Origin: Caballeronia sp. M1242
GTDB lineage: Bacteria; Pseudomonadota; Gammaproteobacteria; Burkholderiales; Burkholderiaceae
DNA: 64,000 nt
Reading direction: 5' to 3'
NCBI RefSeq assembly: GCF_017220215.1
Contig: NZ_CP071132.1
Coordinates: forward strand, 372,001 to 436,000
Made by a program: the position numbers and the translations under genes. This document shows positions 59,398 to 64,000 of this stretch, in pieces (the first letter of the stretch is position 1; the number at the start of each line of letters is the position of its first letter). The notes under the pieces were generated by a model, which was not told the origin of the DNA, made no database searches, and was given only the letters and a program-made list of their open reading frames with translations.

Positions 59398-60195
59398 ATG
59401 CAAATCAAAAACTCCAAACGGTGGGCGCCGCGCGGAGCAAAGAGGTGGCTCATCGCCGGAGCAGCACTTTTTGCCGCCGGCGTCATCAGAACGATGCTGC
59501 ACCCGTTGCTCGGTCCCGTCATGCCCGGCGCGGCTTTCCTGATCGCTGCGGCGCTCGTTCAGTACTATTGCGGCCTCGCGCCCGCCTCGTTCGTGATGTT
59601 GGCGGGGCTCGTGATCGCCGACTATCTGTTCGTCCCGCCGTACGGGCGCATCGACGTCATCGACGCTTCCGACTTCCGGCTGCTCATCTCCTATCCGCTC
59701 ATCACGATCGTCGTCATCACGCTGATCGAGCGCTTGCGACGCGCGCAGTATCGCGCGGAGTTGCTCGCGGCGGTCGCGCAGTCGCGCTATGAAATGCTGC
59801 TGCGTCACGACAACGAGCGGCTCATCGCGCGTCGCGCCACGGACGAAATGCATCGGATGCTGCATCACATCGCGCAATACAATCGCTCGCTCATCGTCAT
59901 CAAGGCGCTCGACCTGGCGAACGGCGTGTCGCCCGGCAGTGTCGTGGCGGCGGCGACTGCCACGCGCAACGGCGTCTTCGACGACACATCGTTCGGCTCA
60001 GGCATCGCGTACGGGACGAAGCATGCCGAGGCGCACGAAGAGGATCTTGCCCGCGTAAGCGTTCGCCTGACGCCGGGGCATCACCGCATCCGTTTCCGGT
60101 CCGGCGGACGCGACGACTGGCAAGCCGTCGAGTGCGTGTGCGAGCGCTTCGTCACGCCGTCGGGCGACTTCCTGATCCTGCGAGCAGAAGACTGA
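59398..60195 (+). CDS. DUF4118-type membrane protein without kinase domain
   Basis: A 265-residue protein. Three to four hydrophobic helices at the N-terminus resemble the KdpD-type DUF4118 module (YYCGLAPASFVMLAGLVIADYLFVPPYG). A coiled-coil stretch follows (RAQYRAELLAAVAQSRYEMLLRHDNERL), then a small beta-rich domain of about 100 residues. No histidine kinase or effector domain is present. It starts a three-gene operon with the hydrolase, two bases before the next ATG. Role unknown; a sensor or scaffold is possible. Confidence 0.75.
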   Translation: MQIKNSKRWAPRGAKRWLIAGAALFAAGVIRTMLHPLLGPVMPGAAFLIAAALVQYYCGLAPASFVMLAGLVIADYLFVPPYGRIDVIDASDFRLLISYPLITIVVITLIERLRRAQYRAELLAAVAQSRYEMLLRHDNERLIARRATDEMHRMLHHIAQYNRSLIVIKALDLANGVSPGSVVAAATATRNGVFDDTSFGSGIAYGTKHAEAHEEDLARVSVRLTPGHHRIRFRSGGRDDWQAVECVCERFVTPSGDFLILRAED

Positions 60196-60197
60196 TT

Positions 60198-61079
60198 ATG
60201 AACGCGCCCGAGTTTTCATCGGCACACGGCCACGATCACGCCGTTTTGCTTCTGCACGGCCTTTCCAGTTCGCCACTCGAACTGCGTTTCCTCGCGCGCT
60301 TTCTCGCCGACGAAGGTTTCGCAACGCATACGCCGGAATTGCGCGGATACAGCGCGGGCACCGGACACGAAGCGATGGAAGGATGGATCGACGCGGCCGT
60401 CAAGGAATTCGACGCGCTTGCCGCGCGCTATCGCCACGTCTCCGTATGCGGGCTTTCGATGGGCGCGACGCTCGCAGCGGCAGTCGCGCAACGACGCCCG
60501 GACGCGCGCGCGTTGTTGCTGCTGTCGGTCACGCTCGACTACGACGGCTGGGCGATACCGTGGTACCGCTTCCTGCTTAACTACCTCTACTACACGCCGT
60601 TGCGCTCACGCTACCGCTATCGCGAAGAGGAGCCCTACGGCTTGCGCAACGAGGCGTTGCGCTCGAAGATCGCGCGCGCGATGCAGAAGAACGAAATCAG
60701 CGAAGTCGGTCCCGCGTCCATCGCCATGCCGGCGCTGCACGAAGCCAGCCGCCTCGCTCACGCGGTGCGCAAGGAGCTGAAGGGCATCACGACGGACTGC
60801 CTCATCATTCACGCCATCGACGACGAGACGTCGAGCCCGCATAACGCGCGCTTCGTGGGCAAGAACGTCGGGGCGTCGTTCCTCCGCACGATCTGGCTCG
60901 ACGATTCATATCACATGATCACATCGGATAACGAGCGCGAAGTCGTCGCGCGGGAATGCGCGCTCTTCTTGCGCGAAAGCGCGGCCGCCTCGGAATCGAA
61001 CCATGCGCCGACGCCGGTCGTGTCGCGCGCCCTCGCGCGACGTTTGCGGCAATTGGCGACCGTTGCGAGGAAGGCATGA
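60198..61079 (+). CDS. Alpha/beta hydrolase (carboxylesterase/lysophospholipase-like)
   Basis: A 293-residue serine hydrolase. HAVLLLHGLSSSPLELRFLARFL is the oxyanion strand-loop (HGLSSSP), VCGLSMGATLAAAVA the nucleophile elbow with Ser, CLIIHAIDDETSSPHNA carries the Asp and SYHMIT the His. It resembles the carboxylesterase EstA/monoglyceride lipase group. No signal peptide. It sits between the DUF4118 gene (2-base gap) and mipA (ATGA overlap). Substrate not readable. Confidence 0.85.
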   Translation: MNAPEFSSAHGHDHAVLLLHGLSSSPLELRFLARFLADEGFATHTPELRGYSAGTGHEAMEGWIDAAVKEFDALAARYRHVSVCGLSMGATLAAAVAQRRPDARALLLLSVTLDYDGWAIPWYRFLLNYLYYTPLRSRYRYREEEPYGLRNEALRSKIARAMQKNEISEVGPASIAMPALHEASRLAHAVRKELKGITTDCLIIHAIDDETSSPHNARFVGKNVGASFLRTIWLDDSYHMITSDNEREVVARECALFLRESAAASESNHAPTPVVSRALARRLRQLATVARKA

Positions 61080-61852
61080 ATCGCACGTGCGCGGTCGCGG
61101 CGGCCCTCGCCCTTGTGCTAACGGCTACTACGCACCCGGCGGACGCTGATGAGCCGCCGCCCGCGAGTGACTGGAAGGTGTCGATCGGGCCCGGCCTGTA
61201 CGTCTTTCCGAAGTATCCCGGCTCGTCGAAATTGCAGGTGCTGCCGTTCCCGGTTCAGGACATATCGTGGAAGGAACGCATCTTCTCGCAAGGCCCGGAC
61301 GTGCTCGGCGTGAATGCGTTGACGGGCGAGAACTATCACGTCGGTGCGTCGCTAAGCTTCGATTTTCAATCGCGATCCGCCTCCGACGACTCCCGTCTGA
61401 AGGGCTTGCCTAATGTCCACTACGGCCCCAAGCTGCGGCTTTTTGCAGACTACACGTGGTGGGCGTTCACCGGCGCGGCTGCCGTCTATCAGGACATCGC
61501 CGGAACGGGGCAAGGTCTCACCGCGATGACGGACCTCTATATGTCGGCTCCGTTGGGCAAGCTCTTGCTCTCGGTCGGGCCGGGCCTGACGTGGGCGAAT
61601 GCAGCTTATACGAGGACCTTTTTCGGCGTCAGCGCGCAGGAAAGCGCCGCGTCCGGCTTGCCCCAGTACGCGACGGGTTCCGGCTTGCGCGATATCCACC
61701 TCGGCCTGAACGCGACGTACACGATGAACGCTCACTGGTCCGCCGATGTGACGGCGCAAATCGGACGGCTCGAAAAATATGCCGGCGGCAGTCCGATCAC
61801 CGAGCGCCGTCTCGATCTCAATGGCGTGGCGTCTGTTGCATATCACTTCTGA
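61076..61852 (+). CDS. MipA/OmpV family outer-membrane protein
   Basis: A 258-residue outer-membrane beta-barrel of the MipA/OmpV family. The signal peptide is about 24 residues (ending ADA). Family stretches: WKVSIGPGLYVFPKYPGSSKLQVLPFP in part, YGPKLRLFADYTWW, LLLSVGPGLTWANAAYTRTFFGVSAQES (partly shown) and the terminal VASVAYHF with C-terminal Phe. The ATG overlaps the hydrolase stop, so it belongs to that operon. Confidence 0.88.
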   Translation: MNRTCAVAAALALVLTATTHPADADEPPPASDWKVSIGPGLYVFPKYPGSSKLQVLPFPVQDISWKERIFSQGPDVLGVNALTGENYHVGASLSFDFQSRSASDDSRLKGLPNVHYGPKLRLFADYTWWAFTGAAAVYQDIAGTGQGLTAMTDLYMSAPLGKLLLSVGPGLTWANAAYTRTFFGVSAQESAASGLPQYATGSGLRDIHLGLNATYTMNAHWSADVTAQIGRLEKYAGGSPITERRLDLNGVASVAYHF

Positions 61853-61869
61853 TGCCGCGATGCGAGCGG

Positions 61870-61885
61870 TAGTCTCGCGAGACTA
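61870..61885. other. 16-bp perfect palindrome between convergent genes
   Basis: TAGTCTCGCGAGACTA lies between the MipA gene and the transporter gene, overlapping the transporter stop codon. It may serve as a bidirectional hairpin terminator, but it has no U-tract on either side. Confidence 0.35.
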
Positions 61886-63115
61886 GCCGTTGCCCTGCGC
61901 TTCCAGATGCCGCAGCAGCTTGCCCACCATCCATACGACGGTCATTCCGACGAGCACGAAGAACGCGGCGAGCGGCGTCAGCACCTGCACCGAGACGAAG
62001 CCCGCGAGTCCCATCATCGCCGACGAAACAAGCAGCAGCGCGCAGCCCAGAATCGCACTCGTCAACCCCGCGATGTGCGGGAACAGCGAATTGCCTTTCG
62101 CCATGAGCGTCGGATACATCGCGCCGGCGCAAAAGCCCATCACGAGCACGGGCAGCGCGAGCGTCCATACCCGAAGGCCGACGGTCAACGCGAGCAGCAG
62201 CATGACGGCCGACGCAGCCGCCATCGTCCATGAGCCGATGCGCAGCCGCGCTTCGGCGCTCGGCAGACGCGGACCATGCACGCGGTTCGACAGACCGCCG
62301 AAGAAGTACATCATGCCGATGCCGAGCGCGAGATAACCGAAGTACGTCGGCGGCTTGTGCAGCGTGTTCTGGACCATGAACGGTCCGACGATATTGAACA
62401 CGAGCAGAATGCTGTAGCACAGGCCCTGCGCGAGAAAGCAGCTCTGAAACACCGGACTTGCGAGCACCTTGCCCGCGTTCGCCATCAGCGTGCGCGGCTC
62501 GAGCCGCACCGGCCGCCGCAAGGTCTCGCGATAACGCCACACCAGCGCCCACATCACGATCGAATAGATCAGCAGGAAGACGAGGCACGCCTTCCAGCCG
62601 AACGCGGTTTGCAGATGCGCACCGATCACGGGCGCGACAATCGGGGCGAGCCCCCAAGCGATCGACATATACGTGAACGCGTGCATCAACGCATGGCCTG
62701 AGAACGAATCGGTGATGATGGCCTTCGCGAGCAGATTCGTCGCCGCAATGCCGAAGCCTTGCAGGCAGCGCGCGATGAGAAACGTTTCGAGGTTCGTCGC
62801 GGCGAGCGACAGCAGGCAGCCGAGCGTGAAGACGACGAGCCCGAACGCGAGCACGCGCTTGCGGCCGTATGCGTCCGCCACGGGTCCGAGCGTCAGTTGG
62901 CCGAGCGCGTAGGCCGCCATGTAGCCCGAGACGCTCGACTGGATCGCTTGCGGCGAGGTCGCGAAATAGCGCGCCATCGCGGGTAGCGCGGGCACGTAGA
63001 TGTCGATGGCAAGCTGCCCTGCCGATGCGAACAGACACACGAGGAACAGCAGAAAGCGCGGCGAGTTCGCCGGGCGCGCGGCGACGAATGTGCCGTCCGG
63101 ATGAGCAGGGTTCAT
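61883..63115 (-). CDS. Bcr/CflA-type multidrug MFS transporter
   Basis: A 410-residue, twelve-helix major facilitator of the drug:H+ antiporter group (DHA1, Bcr/CflA). Signatures: AIDIYVPALPAMARYF in helix 1, GPVADAYGRKRVLAFGL in loop 2-3, ARCLQGFGIAATNLLAKAI in helix 4. Likely exports drugs or metabolites. The start at 63115 has a weak ribosome site, and an alternative ATG 18 codons upstream is possible. Convergent with the MipA operon. Confidence 0.85.
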   Translation of the reverse strand: MNPAHPDGTFVAARPANSPRFLLFLVCLFASAGQLAIDIYVPALPAMARYFATSPQAIQSSVSGYMAAYALGQLTLGPVADAYGRKRVLAFGLVVFTLGCLLSLAATNLETFLIARCLQGFGIAATNLLAKAIITDSFSGHALMHAFTYMSIAWGLAPIVAPVIGAHLQTAFGWKACLVFLLIYSIVMWALVWRYRETLRRPVRLEPRTLMANAGKVLASPVFQSCFLAQGLCYSILLVFNIVGPFMVQNTLHKPPTYFGYLALGIGMMYFFGGLSNRVHGPRLPSAEARLRIGSWTMAAASAVMLLLALTVGLRVWTLALPVLVMGFCAGAMYPTLMAKGNSLFPHIAGLTSAILGCALLLVSSAMMGLAGFVSVQVLTPLAAFFVLVGMTVVWMVGKLLRHLEAQGNG

Positions 63116-63258
63116 GAAAGCGATGAAAGCGACCAAAGCGACGAAGGAGCGGATGCCGTGACGAGGCATCCGCCGGTTCAGATGGAATGATGCTTGGAAG
63201 CGGCGTCAGCGCGTATTCTGCCTGTCATCGCGCGATGCCGCCGAACGCGCCTCATCCG

Positions 63259-64000
63259 CTATGCGCCGCTGCGGTTTGCGGCGACGCGTTGCGCGTCGGC
63301 ATCGCGAGTCGACCCTTTCGCCGGACGCCCCGCCCAGTGACCCGCGAGCATCGAGCCCGACAGGTTGTGCCACACGGAAAACAGCGCGCCGGGCAGCGCG
63401 GCAATCGGCGTGAAGTAGAGCTTGCCGAGCGTCGCGGCGAGACCCGAGTTCTGCATGCCCACTTCGATCGCCAGCGTGCGGCAAACGGCTTCGTCGAAAC
63501 CGAGCAGACGCCCGCCCCAGTAGCCGCCGAGCAATCCGATGCCGTTGTGCAGCACCACGCCCAGCGCCACGACGACGCCCACCGACGCAATGCTCTTCTG
63601 CGTTCCGCCGACGACCGCCGCGATGATGAGCAGGATCGACACCATCGACACGAGCGGCAGCACCGGCTCGATCTTGCGCACCAGCTTGCCGAAGAAATGA
63701 TTCACGATCAGCCCGACGATGATCGGCAGCGCGACGATCTGCAGGATGCTCATGAGCATGCCGTGCACATCGACGGCGATGGACGCATCGACATAAAGGC
63801 GCGTGAGCAGCGGCGTCGCGAACACGCCGACGAGTGTGGAGAGCGCGCTGATCGTCACCGAAAGCGCGACATCGCCGCGCGCCAAATAGATCATCACGTT
63901 CGACGCCGTGCCGCTCGCGACGCTGCCGACGAGCACCATGCCCGCGGTGAGATCGGGCGGCATGCGCAGCGCCTTCGCGATGACCCAGGCGGCGAGCGGC
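63259..64000 (-). CDS. Bile acid:sodium symporter family protein (5' end outside window)
   Basis: The visible C-terminal about 247 residues of a BASS-family transporter. The frame is open to the right edge (PLAAWVIAKALRMPPDL), so the N-terminus is missing. Family signatures are MVLVGSVASGTASNVMIYLARGDVALSV and EVGMQNSGLAATLGKLYF, which hold the sodium-site Asn/Gln residues. The bacterial relatives include pantoate/ketopantoate and sulfur-compound carriers, so the substrate is open. The C-terminus after HWAGRPAK is hydrophilic. Confidence 0.88.
   Translation of the reverse strand, partial: PLAAWVIAKALRMPPDLTAGMVLVGSVASGTASNVMIYLARGDVALSVTISALSTLVGVFATPLLTRLYVDASIAVDVHGMLMSILQIVALPIIVGLIVNHFFGKLVRKIEPVLPLVSMVSILLIIAAVVGGTQKSIASVGVVVALGVVLHNGIGLLGGYWGGRLLGFDEAVCRTLAIEVGMQNSGLAATLGKLYFTPIAALPGALFSVWHNLSGSMLAGHWAGRPAKGSTRDADAQRVAANRSGA

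Overview
The window is high-GC proteobacterial DNA, tightly packed with genes on both strands. It looks like a chromosome (or chromid) segment of an environmental Burkholderiaceae, most like Caballeronia or Paraburkholderia. The reasons are the porin, NodT-type efflux, Bcr/CflA and LysR families, galactarate and gallate catabolism, and strong G/C preference at third codon positions. Genus is an inference. No rRNA, tRNA, CRISPR array, integrase or insertion sequence was seen. Both edges cut genes.

Layout. 1-4783: aromatic-acid-type efflux operon (FUSC, DUF1656, HlyD, outer-membrane factor). 4794-5972: secreted MRJP-type beta-propeller. 6107-9372: a reactive-chlorine/methionine-oxidation defence locus (Met-rich MrpX-like peptide, YedY1-like molybdoenzyme, YedZ1-like cytochrome b, SigF-type ECF sigma factor and NrsF-type anti-sigma) with two divergent SigF-type promoters. 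9375-11644: TetR, GST and NmrA genes. 11841-14546: divergent garD/kdgD for aldarate catabolism. 14618-16132: DUF2322 protein and porin. 16375-20172: a csgE-F-G-B-A curli operon without csgD or csgC. 20568-33000: mixed housekeeping and signalling genes, namely an epoxide-hydrolase-like enzyme, LysR, a GGDEF-EAL protein, a hybrid kinase, a DUF899 protein, a DUF2182 gene broken by an in-frame stop, and an MCP.

32595-47350 is the most striking part: a ten-gene minus-strand operon matching, gene for gene, the components of the Salmonella Vi-antigen capsule locus (tviB, tviD, tviE, vexA, vexB, vexC, vexD, vexE, tviC in this order). It ends in a pectate-lyase-family gene coupled to tviC by an ATGA overlap. 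Because Vi is a pectin-like poly-GalNAcA, this lyase is a candidate capsule depolymerase. The VexC-like ATPase has lost its Walker A, signature, Walker B glutamate and switch histidine. An AT-rich leader of about 570 bp precedes the operon.

47922-53045: gallate catabolism (fused gallate dioxygenase, AAHS transporter, LigJ-type hydratase, LigK-type aldolase, and a signal-less ModA-like protein). 53446-59176: two tandem pairs of uncharacterised paralogues around a second GGDEF-EAL protein. 59398-61852: an operon of a DUF4118 membrane protein, an alpha/beta hydrolase and MipA. 61883-64000: a Bcr/CflA transporter and a truncated BASS-family symporter. Curli, a Vi-like capsule and two c-di-GMP enzymes within 42 kb suggest a surface and biofilm lifestyle region, but no regulator of either matrix system is visible here.
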